From: Paenisporosarcina quisquiliarum
GTDB lineage: Bacteria > Bacillota > Bacilli > Bacillales_A > Planococcaceae
DNA: 64,000 nt
Assembly: GCF_027563315.1 (NCBI RefSeq)
Contig: NZ_JAMKBJ010000001.1
Coordinates: forward strand, 1-64,000
Reading direction: 5' to 3'
The position numbers and the translations under genes are program-made. How positions within the stretch are numbered: the first letter of the stretch is position 1; each line of letters opens with the position of its first letter. Positions 8,294-22,055 of this stretch are shown piece by piece. The notes under the pieces are model-generated. The model saw only the letters and a program-made list of their open reading frames with translations. It was not told where the DNA came from and searched no databases.

Positions 8294-9220
8294 ATGGAAG
8301 ATTTTACGTATAAGATTTCAGAGCAACAAAAAGGTGAACGTATCGATAAAGCATTAGCAACACTTGAAGCAGATTGGTCACGTAGTCAAATTCAAATTTG
8401 GTTAAAAGATGGAGCAGTATTAGTTAATGGTGAAACTGCTAAATCGAACTACAAAGTGAAGGCTAATGATGTTATTAATGTCACTGTACCGGATGTTGAA
8501 ATTTTGGATATCCAAGCAGAAGATTTAAATCTCGAAATCGTTTATGAAGACGAAGACGTTCTAGTGGTAAACAAACCACGCGGTATGGTCGTTCATCCAG
8601 CTCCTGGACATACTTCAGGAACACTTGTAAACGGCTTGATGCACCAAGTGAAGGATTTATCCGGTATAAATGGTGTCATGCGTCCAGGTATCGTACACCG
8701 TATCGATAAAGATACTTCAGGCTTATTAATGGTTGCAAAGAACGATAAAGCACATGAATCTTTAGTGGACCAGTTAGTGAAAAAGACGGTTACCCGTAAA
8801 TATACAGCTTTGGTTCATGGGCATATTCCACATGACAAAGGTACCGTCGATGCGCCAATCGGCCGTGATGCACGCGATCGTCAAAGCATGGCTGTTATCG
8901 ATAAAGGAAAACATGCCGTCACACATTTCCGTGTTATGGAACGTTTCGGCAACTTCACATTAGTGGAATGTCGTCTGGAAACAGGACGTACGCATCAAAT
9001 TCGTGTGCATATGAAATACATCGGTTTCCCTCTTGCGGGTGATCCGAAATATGGACCGAAAAAAACAATCGAATTTGACGGACAAGCGTTGCATGCAGGT
9101 GTACTCGGATTTATTCACCCGCGTACAGAAGAGTACTTGGAATTTGAAGCGCCATTACCTGTAGAGTTCCAGGCTTTGCTTGAAGAATTAAAAACGGCTG
9201 TTGACACCAAGGAAAAGTAA
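8294..9220 (+). CDS. RluD-family 23S rRNA pseudouridine synthase
   Basis: A 308-aa protein with an N-terminal S4 RNA-binding domain (about 15–75; RIDKALATLEADWSRSQIQ) and an RsuA/RluD catalytic domain. The catalytic aspartate is in HRIDKDTSGLL near residue 140. It is equivalent to B. subtilis YlyB, encoded after lspA. It is expected to isomerise specific uridines of 23S rRNA; the exact positions cannot be read from sequence. It starts directly after the lspA stop, with an AAAGGTGA site inside lspA. Its last codons carry the −35 box of the pyr promoter. Confidence 0.93.
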   Translation: MEDFTYKISEQQKGERIDKALATLEADWSRSQIQIWLKDGAVLVNGETAKSNYKVKANDVINVTVPDVEILDIQAEDLNLEIVYEDEDVLVVNKPRGMVVHPAPGHTSGTLVNGLMHQVKDLSGINGVMRPGIVHRIDKDTSGLLMVAKNDKAHESLVDQLVKKTVTRKYTALVHGHIPHDKGTVDAPIGRDARDRQSMAVIDKGKHAVTHFRVMERFGNFTLVECRLETGRTHQIRVHMKYIGFPLAGDPKYGPKKTIEFDGQALHAGVLGFIHPRTEEYLEFEAPLPVEFQALLEELKTAVDTKEK

Positions 9221-9229
9221 CTCTATACT
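9201..9229 (+). promoter_or_regulatory. sigma-A promoter of the pyr operon
   Basis: A perfect TTGACA (9201–9206) and TATACT (9224–9229) with a 17-base spacer. The −35 and most of the spacer lie within the last codons of the preceding synthase gene. Confidence 0.85.
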
Positions 9230-9235
9230 AGGATA

Positions 9236-10000
<765 letters not shown>

Positions 10001-10018
10001 ACGATTGGGGAGAATGAG

Positions 10019-11338
10019 ATGACAAATACACAAACAGTTTTGGACATACATGACAGACCTTCAGCAGGTAAATTAACAACGCTAAGTATTCAACATATGT
10101 TTGCCATGTTTGGGGCAACAATCCTGGTACCACAATTGGTCGGCTTAAGTCCGGCAATTGCCTTGTTAACCAGTGGGATCGCGACACTGATCTTTATGTT
10201 CGTAACGAAATTTCAAGTTCCCGCTTATTTAGGTTCTTCATTTGCTTTCATATTGCCGATTCAAATGGCAACGAAAGAAGGCGGTATCGGCAGTGCCATG
10301 ATTGGCAGCTTATTCGTCGCAATTGTCTACTTTATCGTATCGCTAATAATATGGAAAACAGGCTATAAATGGATTATGAAAATATTACCGCCGATCGTAG
10401 TGGCACCTGTCATTATCGTAATCGGGTTGGCTTTATCACCTGTCGCAATCGATATGGCGATGAATATCGACCCGGACTTAGACGGAATAAAAGAATATAG
10501 CATGCTGCATTTCTCAGCTGCCTTAGTAACATTGGCAGCAGCAGTTGTGGCAACGTTATTCTTCAGAGGAATCATCAGCTTAATGCCGGTTCTAATCGGA
10601 ATCATCGTGGGATACGTTTACTCCTTGATAATCGGAATTGTCAACTTCAATCCGGTAACAAAAGCGGACTGGATATCAGCTCCTGACTTCCTAATTCCTG
10701 GTGTACATTATGAATTTGTCATTACACCAACCTTGCTCTGGCTGATGGTTCCCATCGCGATCGTAACGATTTCCGAACATATCGGTCATCAATTGGTTTT
10801 AGGAAAAATCGTTAACCGTAATTACATTAAAGAGCCAGGACTTCATCGTTCATTATTAGGTGATGGCCTTGGGACTTTCATCAGTGGTCTGTTGGGTGGA
10901 CCACCAAAAACAACATACGGTGAAAACATTGGAGTGCTAGCAATTACTCGAGTATACAGTGTCTATGTTATTGGAGGTGCTGCAATACTAGCCATCGCCT
11001 TCTCATTCTTCGGCAAAGTCATGGCACTCATTGCAACGATTCCAACTGCAGTGCTTGGTGGAATTTCGATTTTGCTCTTCGGGATTATTGCGTCTTCAGG
11101 TCTGCGTATGTTGGTAGATAACAACATTGATTTTGGAGACAAGCGTAACTTGGTCATTTCATCGATAATCCTGGTAATCGGAATCGGTGGGGCGAAACTA
11201 CACTTCACGAATACGTTTGAAGTTGGTGGCATGGCGTTAGCTGCCATTGTGGGTGTTCTACTAAACTTGGTCCTACCTGGTAGACCGCAAGAAGCGATCG
11301 ATTCATTAGAAGACAAATCAAATACTGAATCCTTTTAA
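10019..11338 (+). CDS. pyrP: uracil permease
   Basis: A 439-aa polytopic membrane protein of the NCS2 nucleobase:cation symporter family with about 12–14 hydrophobic segments. It has the family signature TISEHIGHQ near residue 247 and GGPPKTTYGENIG near 290. It imports uracil for salvage. It is cotranscribed with pyrR behind a GGGGAG site. The intergenic region after it holds the second PyrR attenuator. Confidence 0.95.
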   Translation: MTNTQTVLDIHDRPSAGKLTTLSIQHMFAMFGATILVPQLVGLSPAIALLTSGIATLIFMFVTKFQVPAYLGSSFAFILPIQMATKEGGIGSAMIGSLFVAIVYFIVSLIIWKTGYKWIMKILPPIVVAPVIIVIGLALSPVAIDMAMNIDPDLDGIKEYSMLHFSAALVTLAAAVVATLFFRGIISLMPVLIGIIVGYVYSLIIGIVNFNPVTKADWISAPDFLIPGVHYEFVITPTLLWLMVPIAIVTISEHIGHQLVLGKIVNRNYIKEPGLHRSLLGDGLGTFISGLLGGPPKTTYGENIGVLAITRVYSVYVIGGAAILAIAFSFFGKVMALIATIPTAVLGGISILLFGIIASSGLRMLVDNNIDFGDKRNLVISSIILVIGIGGAKLHFTNTFEVGGMALAAIVGVLLNLVLPGRPQEAIDSLEDKSNTESF

Positions 11339-11456
11339 TACCTAGTCCAGAGAGGCAGGAAAAGGGAAGCCGACTGGTAGAGTTCCGTGACAACATGGAT
11401 CTTTGCTTGAAGGTACCCCTAAAGCCTCTCAACACTTGTTGAGAGGCTTTCTTTTA
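11339..11456 (+). promoter_or_regulatory. PyrR-dependent attenuator between pyrP and pyrB
   Basis: A second PyrR-binding core, TCCAGAGAGGC, lies at 11345–11355. A perfect 14-bp terminator stem follows (11421–11434 with 11437–11450) and then a T-rich run. It is expected to uncouple the biosynthetic genes from pyrR-pyrP when pyrimidines are plentiful. Confidence 0.92.
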
Positions 11457-11482
11457 ACTAAAAGAAGGTGGGAGGCTGCAAA

Positions 11483-12361
11483 GTGAAGCATCTATTGAGC
11501 ATGAAAGACCTACAAAAAACGGACATACAAACGATATTAAATCGTGCATTAGAATTTCAACAACTAGCATCAGCTGATTTGACTAAACAATACACGGTTG
11601 CCAATTTATTTTTTGAACCGAGTACACGAACAAAAATGAGTTTTGAGATGGCCGAGCGGAAACTTGGACTGAACGTACTTTCATTTGAAGCGGGAACATC
11701 GAGCACTCTAAAAGGTGAAACTTTGTACGACACCGTAAAAACATTGGAAGCTATCGGTGTGGATGCAGTTGTTATAAGGCATGAGCAAGATGGGTTTTAT
11801 GAAGAATTATTAGCCGGAGTAAACGTTGCAATTATAAATGGTGGAGATGGTTCGGGTCAGCATCCAACTCAATGTTTACTCGATCTATATACCATCCAAC
11901 AAGAGTTTGGAAAGTTTGAAGGGCTGCAAATTGCAATTGTTGGGGATATCGCACATAGCCGGGTAGCCAAATCGAATGCAGAAGCGCTGACAAGATTAGG
12001 CGCACATGTAACATTCCTTTGTCCACCTGAGTGGCAAGGCGACTATGAAGCAGTAAACACTTGGGACGACTTACTGCCAACTGCGGATGTGATTATGCTT
12101 TTACGCGTGCAACATGAGCGACATGATTCAACAACTCACTTTACGAAAGAAAGCTACCATGAGACATACGGTTTAACGAAACAACGCTATGAAGAATTAA
12201 AGCCTACAGCCATCATTATGCACCCCGCGCCTGTTAATCGGGACGTGGAAATATCAGACGAGCTGGTGGAAAGTGAAAAATCACGTATATTCAAGCAAAT
12301 GCACAACGGTGTGTTCGTACGCATGGCCATACTGGAATCCGTTTTGAAAGGGAGATCATGA
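11483..12361 (+). CDS. pyrB: aspartate carbamoyltransferase catalytic subunit
   Basis: A 292-aa enzyme that joins carbamoyl phosphate to aspartate, giving N-carbamoyl-aspartate. The carbamoyl-phosphate motif [13 protein letters not shown] is near residue 46, [10 protein letters not shown] near 125 and [10 protein letters not shown] near 250. As in other Bacillales there is no regulatory pyrI partner. I chose GTG 11483 behind GGTGGGAGG; an upstream in-frame GTG (11468) overlaps that site. It overlaps pyrC by four bases (ATGA). Confidence 0.96.
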   Translation: MKHLLSMKDLQKTDIQTILNRALEFQQLASADLTKQYTVANLFFEPSTRTKMSFEMAERKLGLNVLSFEAGTSSTLKGETLYDTVKTLEAIGVDAVVIRHEQDGFYEELLAGVNVAIINGGDGSGQHPTQCLLDLYTIQQEFGKFEGLQIAIVGDIAHSRVAKSNAEALTRLGAHVTFLCPPEWQGDYEAVNTWDDLLPTADVIMLLRVQHERHDSTTHFTKESYHETYGLTKQRYEELKPTAIIMHPAPVNRDVEISDELVESEKSRIFKQMHNGVFVRMAILESVLKGRS

Positions 12362-13638
12362 TGAAAAAATTCATACAAAACATTCAATTGCTTAATGACA
12401 ATCACGAATTGATGGAGGGATCCATCTTGATCGACAATGGACGGATTATCGAAGTAAATCCGAAAACTACTCCTGAAGTGGATGAAATTATCGACGGCAA
12501 CGGACATTTTGTTTCCGCAGGGTTCATCGATGTACATGTTCATTTACGTGAGCCAGGTGGTGAGCAAAAAGAAACGATTCAAACGGGAACACATGCTGCC
12601 GCAAGAGGCGGTTTCACAACCATCTGTGCGATGCCAAATACAAGACCTGTTCCGGATACGGTTGAAAATCTATCTCATGTCAATCGTTTAATAGAAGAAA
12701 ACGCGTTAGTCCGAGTACTCCCTTATGCTTCTATAACCATTCGCGAAGCTGGGAAAGAGCGAACAGATCTGGCTGCTTTGAAAGAACATGGTGCATTTGC
12801 CTTTACGGATGACGGAGTAGGGGTCCAGCAGGCTGGAATGATGTATGAGGCAATGAAAGATGCAGCAAAGTTGAATATGCCGATAGTTGCTCATTGTGAA
12901 GACAATACACTTATCTACGCAGGCGTCATGCACGAAGGCGTGAAAAATAAAGAACTGGGTCTGAAAGGCATTCCATCCATTGCAGAGTCTGTGCATATTG
13001 CGAGAGATGTGTTGCTCGCTGAAGCGGCTGGTGCGCACTATCACGTGTGTCACGTTAGCACCAAAGAATCTGTGCGAGTAATCAGAGATGCCAAAAAGGC
13101 TGGAATACGAGTGACCGCTGAAGTCAGTCCTCACCACTTGTTGCTATGTGAAGACGATATTCCAGGTAATGATGCGAACTGGAAAATGAATCCGCCGCTT
13201 CGAGCAAAAGAAGATTTACAAGCCTTAATTGAGGGACTGGAAGATGGGACACTGGATTTCATCGCTACGGACCATGCTCCTCATACATCTGATGAAAAAG
13301 GGAACGGGATGGAACAGGCACCATTTGGAATCGTTGGATTGGAAACGGCTTTCCCCTTGCTGCATACCCATTTTGTGAAAAGTGGAAAATGGACGTTAGC
13401 GCAATTGATAGACTGGATGACGAGAAAGCCGGCTGATGTTTTCGGACTGCCTTACGGTCGCTTACATATGGGCGAATCCGCAGACTTAGTATTTATTGAC
13501 TTGGCGAAAGAACAGAATGTTGATACTGCAACGTTTGTATCAAAAGGGAAAAATACACCGTTCCAAGATTGGACATGCACCGGATGGCCGGTCATGACGA
13601 TGTTTGAAGGCAATGTAATTTGGCAGGAGGAGAAATGA
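12358..13638 (+). CDS. pyrC: dihydroorotase
   Basis: A 426-aa zinc amidohydrolase (type I dihydroorotase) that cyclises carbamoyl-aspartate to dihydroorotate. Metal-binding [10 protein letters not shown] is near residue 58, a histidine in VAHCEDN near 178, HVCHVSTKE near 230 and DHAPHT near 303. Tandem ATG codons at 12358 and 12361 make the exact start ambiguous by one residue. It overlaps pyrB and touches carA by ATGA. Confidence 0.96.
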   Translation: MMKKFIQNIQLLNDNHELMEGSILIDNGRIIEVNPKTTPEVDEIIDGNGHFVSAGFIDVHVHLREPGGEQKETIQTGTHAAARGGFTTICAMPNTRPVPDTVENLSHVNRLIEENALVRVLPYASITIREAGKERTDLAALKEHGAFAFTDDGVGVQQAGMMYEAMKDAAKLNMPIVAHCEDNTLIYAGVMHEGVKNKELGLKGIPSIAESVHIARDVLLAEAAGAHYHVCHVSTKESVRVIRDAKKAGIRVTAEVSPHHLLLCEDDIPGNDANWKMNPPLRAKEDLQALIEGLEDGTLDFIATDHAPHTSDEKGNGMEQAPFGIVGLETAFPLLHTHFVKSGKWTLAQLIDWMTRKPADVFGLPYGRLHMGESADLVFIDLAKEQNVDTATFVSKGKNTPFQDWTCTGWPVMTMFEGNVIWQEEK

Positions 13639-14738
13639 TGATGAAAAGAAGCCTCATTTTAGAAACTGGAGATGTGTTTAATGGAACAGCATTCGGAAGT
13701 TTGAATGCTAGTGAAGGAGAAGTCGTATTCACAACGGGTATGACAGGCTATCAGGAAACGCTATCGGATCCATCTTACTGCGGTCAAATCGTGACGATGA
13801 CTTATCCATTGATCGGCAATTACGGTATTAATCGGGACGATTTTGAATCAATTGAACCGGCAATTAAAGGGATGGTCGTGCGTGAACTGGCAAATACACC
13901 CTCAAACTTCAGAAGCGATACTACACTCAATGACTTGTTCGTTTTGAAAAACATCCCTGGTATTGAAGGAGTAGACACACGTAAACTGACAAGAATTATT
14001 CGCGAATTTGGTTCTGTAAAAGGCTATATTAGTGAAGCGGGTGCAGCTATCCAAGTGGAAGAAGTTGTTGCAAAGTTAAAAATGACGACATTCCCAACCG
14101 ATCAAGTCAAACAAGTGTCTACCAAACGTCCATATCCTAGTCCAGGTCGCGGCAAACGTGTCGTGCTTGTAGATTTTGGAATGAAACACGGCATCTTACG
14201 TGAGCTGAATAAAAGAAACTGTGATGTGGTGGTGGTACCTTACAACACGACTGCTGAAGAAATTATGGCGATTTATCCAGACGGTATCATGTTATCAAAT
14301 GGACCTGGAGATCCAAAAGATGTGCCAGAGGCAATCGAGATGTTACAGAACTTAATCGGCAAAATTCCGATTTTCGGCATTTGTCTTGGTCATCAACTTT
14401 TTGCCCTAGCAAGTGGCGGAGACACGTTTAAATTGAAGTTCGGTCACCGTGGAGCTAACCACCCGGTGAAAGATTTGGAGTCAGGCAAAACGGAAATGAC
14501 TTCCCAGAACCATGGCTATGCAGTAGATCCAGAATCGCTAACAGGTACACGTTTGAAAGTTACGCATACGGCCTTAAACGACGGTACAGTGGAAGGCTTG
14601 AAACATTTGGATGCAGCAGCATTCACAGTGCAATATCATCCCGAAGCATCACCTGGACCAGAAGATTCAAATCACTTATTTGATCGTTTCATCGAGTTAA
14701 TGAACGCCAACGTGAAAGGGGAAAAAATACATGCCTAA
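13635..14738 (+). CDS. carA: carbamoyl-phosphate synthase small (glutaminase) subunit
   Basis: About 367 aa. The N-terminal CPSase small-chain domain (to about 150) is followed by a class I glutamine amidotransferase domain with the nucleophile cysteine in GICLGHQL near residue 250 and the His/Glu pair in [10 protein letters not shown]. It supplies ammonia from glutamine to CarB. Three consecutive ATG codons (13635, 13638, 13641) follow AGGAGG at 13625–13630, so the start is uncertain by up to two residues. An upstream in-frame TTG was rejected. It overlaps carB by eight bases. Confidence 0.95.
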   Translation: MMMKRSLILETGDVFNGTAFGSLNASEGEVVFTTGMTGYQETLSDPSYCGQIVTMTYPLIGNYGINRDDFESIEPAIKGMVVRELANTPSNFRSDTTLNDLFVLKNIPGIEGVDTRKLTRIIREFGSVKGYISEAGAAIQVEEVVAKLKMTTFPTDQVKQVSTKRPYPSPGRGKRVVLVDFGMKHGILRELNKRNCDVVVVPYNTTAEEIMAIYPDGIMLSNGPGDPKDVPEAIEMLQNLIGKIPIFGICLGHQLFALASGGDTFKLKFGHRGANHPVKDLESGKTEMTSQNHGYAVDPESLTGTRLKVTHTALNDGTVEGLKHLDAAAFTVQYHPEASPGPEDSNHLFDRFIELMNANVKGEKIHA

Positions 14739-17700
14739 ACGTAAAGATATAGAAACCATCCTCGTCATCGGATCCGGTCCGATTGTCATCGGACAAGCAG
14801 CTGAATTTGACTACGCGGGTACACAAGCATGTCTGGCATTAAAAGAAGAAGGCTATCGTGTCATTCTTATCAATTCAAATCCAGCGACGATTATGACGGA
14901 TACTGAAATTGCAGACAAAGTCTATATCGAACCGATCACATTGGATTTTGTCAGCCGAATTTTAAGAAAAGAACGTCCTGACGCCCTTCTGCCAACGTTG
15001 GGCGGACAAACAGGCTTGAATATGGCGATTGAATTAGACGAATCAGGAATACTTCAAGAATTGAATATTGAAATTCTGGGGACGAAATTGGAAGCAATTC
15101 ATAAAGCGGAAGATCGTGATTTATTCAGAACATTGATGAACGAGCTGAACGAACCCGTTCCAGAAAGTGACATCATTCATAACATGCAAGAAGCCCAAGC
15201 ATTCGTCGAAAGAATCGGTTACCCTGTCATCGTCCGTCCTGCATTCACGCTAGGGGGAACAGGTGGGGGGATTTGCCACAACGATGAAGAACTTCTTGAT
15301 ACGGTGACGAGTGGTTTGAAATATAGTCCTGTTACACAGTGTCTTCTTGAAAAATCAATCGCTGGCTTCAAAGAAATAGAATACGAGGTTATGAGAGACT
15401 CTAATGACAATGCCATCGTGGTTTGTAATATGGAAAACATTGATCCGGTGGGTATTCATACAGGAGATTCCATCGTCGTTGCGCCTAGTCAGACGTTATC
15501 AGACCGTGAGTATCAAATGTTGCGAAATGTTTCCCTGAAAATTATCCGCGCGCTGAAAATCGAAGGTGGTTGTAATGTTCAGTTAGCACTTGATCCATAT
15601 AGCTTTAATTACTACATCATCGAAGTAAATCCAAGGGTCAGTCGCTCGTCTGCTTTGGCATCAAAAGCGACAGGTTACCCGATTGCCAAACTGGCCGCTA
15701 AGATTGCAGTCGGTTTGACACTGGACGAAATGATGAATCCCGTTACTGGCAAGACATATGCATGTTTTGAACCTGCACTCGATTATGTTGTCACAAAAAT
15801 TCCGCGCTGGCCTTTTGATAAATTCGAATCGGCTAAACGAAATTTAGGTACTCAAATGAAAGCAACAGGAGAAGTCATGGCGATGGGAAGAACGTTTGAA
15901 GAATCCATTTTAAAAGCTGTGCGTTCCCTTGAAACAGGCCAATTTCATTTAGACCTAAAAAATGCGGATGCCCTGTTAGACGAATGGATTGAAAAACGCA
16001 TCCGACGTGCAGGTGATGAACGCTTGTTCTTCATTGGAGAAGCATTAAGACGTGGAGTCACGATTGACACTATACATGAGTGGAGCCAAATCGATTTATT
16101 CTTCCTCAATAAATTCCAAAATATCGTGAAGTATGAAGAAGTGGTTTCAGAACATCCATTTGATTTCGACGTAGCGAAAAAGGCAAAACGTATGGGCTTT
16201 GCAGATGCAACGTTAGCTGCTTTATGGAAGAGCGATGAATTGACCATCTACAACTGGAGAAAAGAACAGAACTTGATTCCAGTGTTTAAAATGGTGGATA
16301 CATGTGCGGCAGAATTCGAATCAGAAACACCATATTTCTACGGAACATATGAAGATGAAAATGAATCAATCAAAACAGACAAAGAAAGTGTCATTGTTCT
16401 TGGGTCCGGCCCAATTCGAATCGGGCAAGGGGTAGAGTTTGACTATGCCACAGTGCATTCTGTCTGGGCAATTAAAGAAGCAGGCTATGAAGCAATCATA
16501 ATCAACAGCAATCCAGAAACAGTTTCAACGGACTTCTCCATATCGGACAAGCTCTACTTTGAACCATTGACGATTGAAGATGTCATGCACATTGTGGATC
16601 TGGAACAACCTAAAGGGGTGGTCGTACAGTTTGGCGGACAGACGGCCATCAATTTAGCGGATAAGCTGCAGGAACGTGGAGTTCAAATCCTGGGTACTTC
16701 CCTGGAAGACCTTGATCGAGCGGAAAATCGCGATAAATTTGAACGTGCGCTTCATGAAATCGGTATCCCTCAACCAATGGGTAAAACGGCTGTCTCAGCT
16801 GAACAAGCAGTGGCAATCGGTAATGAAATTGGTTACCCGGTACTGGTCCGACCTTCTTACGTCTTGGGCGGACGTGCGATGCAAATTGTTTATAATGAAG
16901 AAGAACTAGCTCATTACATGGATCATGCGGTGCAGGCAAGTCCAGAGCATCCGGTACTCGTCGACCGTTACCTAACAGGTACTGAAATTGAAGTCGATGC
17001 CATCTCGGATGGTGAAAATGTATGTATTCCTGGAATTATGGAACATATCGAACGCGCGGGTGTTCACTCAGGTGACTCGATTGCCGTCTATCCACCACAG
17101 AACTTAACATGCGAACAAGTGGATACACTCGTAGATTACACGACACGACTTGCAAAAGGTCTGAACATCATTGGTTTGCTGAATATCCAATATGTCATCT
17201 CAAAAGGTGAAGTTTATGTAATTGAAGTAAACCCGCGTTCAAGCCGAACAGTTCCTTTCTTAAGCAAGATCACAAATATTCCAATGGCCAAGATTGCGAC
17301 AAAAGCAATTTTAGGGCAGTCTTTACCATCTCAAGGCATTGCAAATGGACTGGCACCTTCACCTAGAGGCGTGTTCGTGAAAGTCCCAGTATTCAGCTTT
17401 GCAAAATTACGCCGAGTGGATATTACATTAGGACCTGAAATGAAATCAACTGGGGAAGTCATGGGGAAAGATATCACACTTGAAAAAGCTCTATATAAAG
17501 GTTTAGTGGCAGCGGGTATGGAAATTAAAGATCACGGTTCCGTACTCATGACGATTGCAGATAAAGACAAGGAAGAAGCCGTTTCGATTGCAAAACGCTT
17601 TACTTCAATCGGTTACAGAATACTTGCCACTGAAGGAACGGCAGATGCGTTGAAACAAGCGGGAATCCCCGTTACAACAGTTAATAAAATCGGTAACGAC

Positions 17701-17924
17701 GGTCCAACCCTTCTCGATTACATTCAAAAAGGGGATGCACAGTTTGTCATTAACACGTTAACAAAAGGTAAACTGCCAGAGCGTGATGGCTTCCGAATCC
17801 GTCGTGAATCAGTAGAGAATGGAATCCCGTGTTTAACCTCACTGGATACAGCAGAAGCAATGTTGCGTGTCATTGAATCAATGACCTTCCAAGCTGAGGA
17901 GATGCCGAAACAGGGGGTATTTGC

Positions 17925-17928
<4 letters not shown>
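14731..17928 (+). CDS. carB: carbamoyl-phosphate synthase large subunit
   Basis: A 1065-aa enzyme with two homologous ATP-grasp halves (about 1–400 and 545–935), each opening with a VIGSGP/VLGSGP-type loop. An oligomerisation region lies between them and a C-terminal MGS-like allosteric domain from about 935. It makes carbamoyl phosphate from bicarbonate, ammonia and two ATP. Repeated VNPR motifs ([20 protein letters not shown]) mark the two nucleotide sites. It is translationally coupled to carA and pyrK. Confidence 0.97.
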
Positions 17929-20315
<2,387 letters not shown>

Positions 20316-20319
<4 letters not shown>

Positions 20320-20948
20320 AAAGTCAGCAGCATGAAATTGCAGGAGCATTATTATCAATAGGTGCAGTGGAATTACGCCCTCAAGATCCATTCACATGGA
20401 CCTCAGGCATTTCTTCACCAATTTATTGTGACAACCGTTTAACCATGTCGAGCCCAACTGTACGCAAACAAATCGCCGAAGCTTTAGCGGCAAATATTCG
20501 TGAGTTTTTCCCACAAACAGAAGTTGTAGCTGGTACAGCAACAGCAGGGATTCCTCATGCAGCGTGGGTAAGTGATGCTCTTAATTTGCCGATGGTCTAT
20601 GTCCGTTCAAAAGCGAAAGAGCATGGACGTGGGAATCAAATTGAAGGAAAAATTGTACCTGGTCAAAAAGTGATTGTCGTGGAAGATTTAATTTCTACAG
20701 GAGGCAGTAGCATTGAGGCTGTTCGTGCTCTAGAAAAAGAAGGTTGCGAAGTACTTGGTGTGGTTTGCATATTTACATATCATTTAAAACGTGCGGATGA
20801 ATTATTTGCAGAAGCAGGAATTCCGTACGTCAGCTTGACGAATTTTGATGCATTAATCGAAGAGGCAACTTTTACGAAGCAAATCGCAGAAGAAGACAAA
20901 CCTCAGTTAATGGAGTGGCATGAAAAGCTGAAACACGGAAAACTATAA
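20316..20948 (+). CDS. pyrE: orotate phosphoribosyltransferase
   Basis: A 210-aa type I phosphoribosyltransferase that converts orotate and PRPP to OMP. The PRPP loop is [13 protein letters not shown] near residue 117. The start at 20316 follows GGGAGG and overlaps the pyrF stop; an in-frame GTG-like start at 20301 is too close to that site. It is the last gene of the operon and is followed by a bidirectional terminator. Confidence 0.96.
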
Positions 20949-20980
20949 GACGGAATGAATTGTTGTTGTCGTAAATAAAT

Positions 20981-21025
20981 AAATAGGATGCCAGTGCACT
21001 TTTTGCACACAGGCATCCTATTTTT
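20981..21025. terminator. bidirectional terminator between pyrE and a minus-strand gene
   Basis: Outer arms 20983–20992 and 21012–21021 pair perfectly, with a further GTGCA/TGCAC stem inside. A residues precede it and T residues follow, so it can terminate pyrE and the convergent membrane-protein gene, whose stop codon abuts it. Confidence 0.85.
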
Positions 21026-21356
21026 ACATATCTTTTCTGACTTCTGAAATAATTGAATTCCCTTCAGCGATGATGATATACATCATTAAAAATGCTAATA
21101 TTACCAAGAAGATTCCCAGTATTAAATAAAAAATTTTGATTAACACATTAGCTGCTTTCAGAGGGAAAACCATTTTAAAAAGTATAACAAAAATCCCAAA
21201 AATGAAAATTGAATTTAGATAGCGAAATTTACTGTTCTTCTCTAAAATATCTTCTACTTCCTCAATAAATTTTCCATTTATCATAAAAACCCCTGCTCTT
21301 GCAAAGTTAATAGCAAGCAAAGGGGCCATTATATAAAAAAATAGTGTTAGAAACAT
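21024..21356 (-). CDS. hypothetical small membrane protein
   Basis: A 110-aa protein I do not recognise. It has three hydrophobic stretches: about residues 1–22 (MFLTLFFYIMAPLLAI), 48–66 and 73–98. A charged loop lies near 28–46 (KFIEEVEDILEKN) and the tail is charged. I chose ATG at 21356; an in-frame GTG two codons upstream is possible. A weak AGTGGG-like site precedes it. In B. subtilis the place after pyrE is occupied by the cysH sulfate-assimilation genes, so this is lineage-specific content. It ends at a shared terminator. Confidence 0.6.
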   Translation of the reverse strand: MFLTLFFYIMAPLLAINFARAGVFMINGKFIEEVEDILEKNSKFRYLNSIFIFGIFVILFKMVFPLKAANVLIKIFYLILGIFLVILAFLMMYIIIAEGNSIISEVRKDM

Positions 21357-21439
21357 GAGCACTACCCACTTTCAACGGTTCCAATTTTACGTTCTTATCA
21401 TACACTACAGAATGGTGTTTTTTAAAAAATATTTATCAT

Positions 21440-21469
21440 AAAAAGCCATCCAACATTTGCTGGATGGCT
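21440..21469 (-). terminator. minus-strand terminator hairpin, distal copy
   Basis: AGCCATCCA (21444–21452) pairs with TGGATGGCT (21461–21469). Reading leftwards the stem is followed by T residues, so it works for minus-strand transcripts. The first 15 bases (21444–21458) recur exactly at 22016–22030, next to the rqcH stop. It is probably the original rqcH terminator, now split off by the repeat insertion. Confidence 0.7.
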
Positions 21470-21552
21470 TAGACTGATGACATAAGAATATTAATTAATA
21501 CAACAGTATATAAAATCGTATTCATATTTTTTGCACTCGATCGAAAAAGAAG

Positions 21553-21773
21553 GTGGTCGGCTATTTCTTTCGCTTTCCGCGGACGAAACGCTAGCCTCGG
21601 GCCAAAAGGATGTTGGTCATGGAGGCGTTGCCACACGAGGTGGCGTTCTAGCCTCCGTTCCTTTGTCATGCTCCTGCGATTACTCGTCGCAAACGAATTG
21701 TGCACAATTCGTTGCCTGCGGGGTCTAGCTTGTTCCGTTTTTTCCGCAGGAGTCTTCAGAAATAGCCGACCAC
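21553..21773 (+). repeat. palindromic repeat A, copy 2
   Basis: A 221-bp element with a perfect 16-bp terminal inverted repeat: GTGGTCGGCTATTTCT at 21553–21568 and its complement at 21758–21773. Internal hairpins are as in copy 1. The better-preserved termini suggest a more recent or better-conserved copy than the one at 7175. No plausible gene. Confidence 0.88.
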
Positions 21774-21821
21774 TTACCTATATACATAGTTTGCAGAAAC
21801 ACGCTGACATAAGCGCTTTCT

Positions 21822-21944
21822 GTTGATTGGAGTGAAGGCGGCGACTTCAGCGGGAACAGCACGAGCTGAAGGCCCCGCAGGAACGTAGTGACGAGGAGAC
21901 TGAAGCCGTGCCCGCGAAACGCGTCCGCCGCAAAGGAAATCAAC
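21822..21944 (+). repeat. palindromic repeat B, copy 2
   Basis: 123 bp, the same length as copy 1, with the same GTTGATT/AATCAAC ends and GC-rich inner arms. It lies 48 bp after A2, and homology with copy 1 extends through the spacer and about 70 bases beyond the right end, up to the second hairpin at 22016. Confidence 0.88.
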
Positions 21945-22015
21945 ATTTTTTGCATTGGTACTTTTACAATAGTATGCAGTTGTATTCAATCATTTTATAG
22001 TTTGTCTACAGTCTG

Positions 22016-22045
22016 AGCCATCCAACATTTATTTCCTGGATGGCT
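22016..22045 (-). terminator. hairpin next to the rqcH stop, proximal copy
   Basis: AGCCATCCA (22016–22024) pairs with TGGATGGCT (22037–22045). It is the same stem as at 21444–21469 but with a longer loop, and it lacks a T-run on the minus-strand distal side. It may therefore terminate poorly. Confidence 0.6.
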
Positions 22046-22055
22046 TTCGTGTATT

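Noticed and set aside
10963-11316. 117-aa minus-strand ORF inside pyrP
   Set aside because: Shadow of the hydrophobic codons of the permease; no ribosome-binding site.
21531-21989. ORFs of 65–76 aa inside repeats A2 and B2
   Set aside because: Same reason as for copy 1; composition is that of a palindromic repeat, not of a protein.
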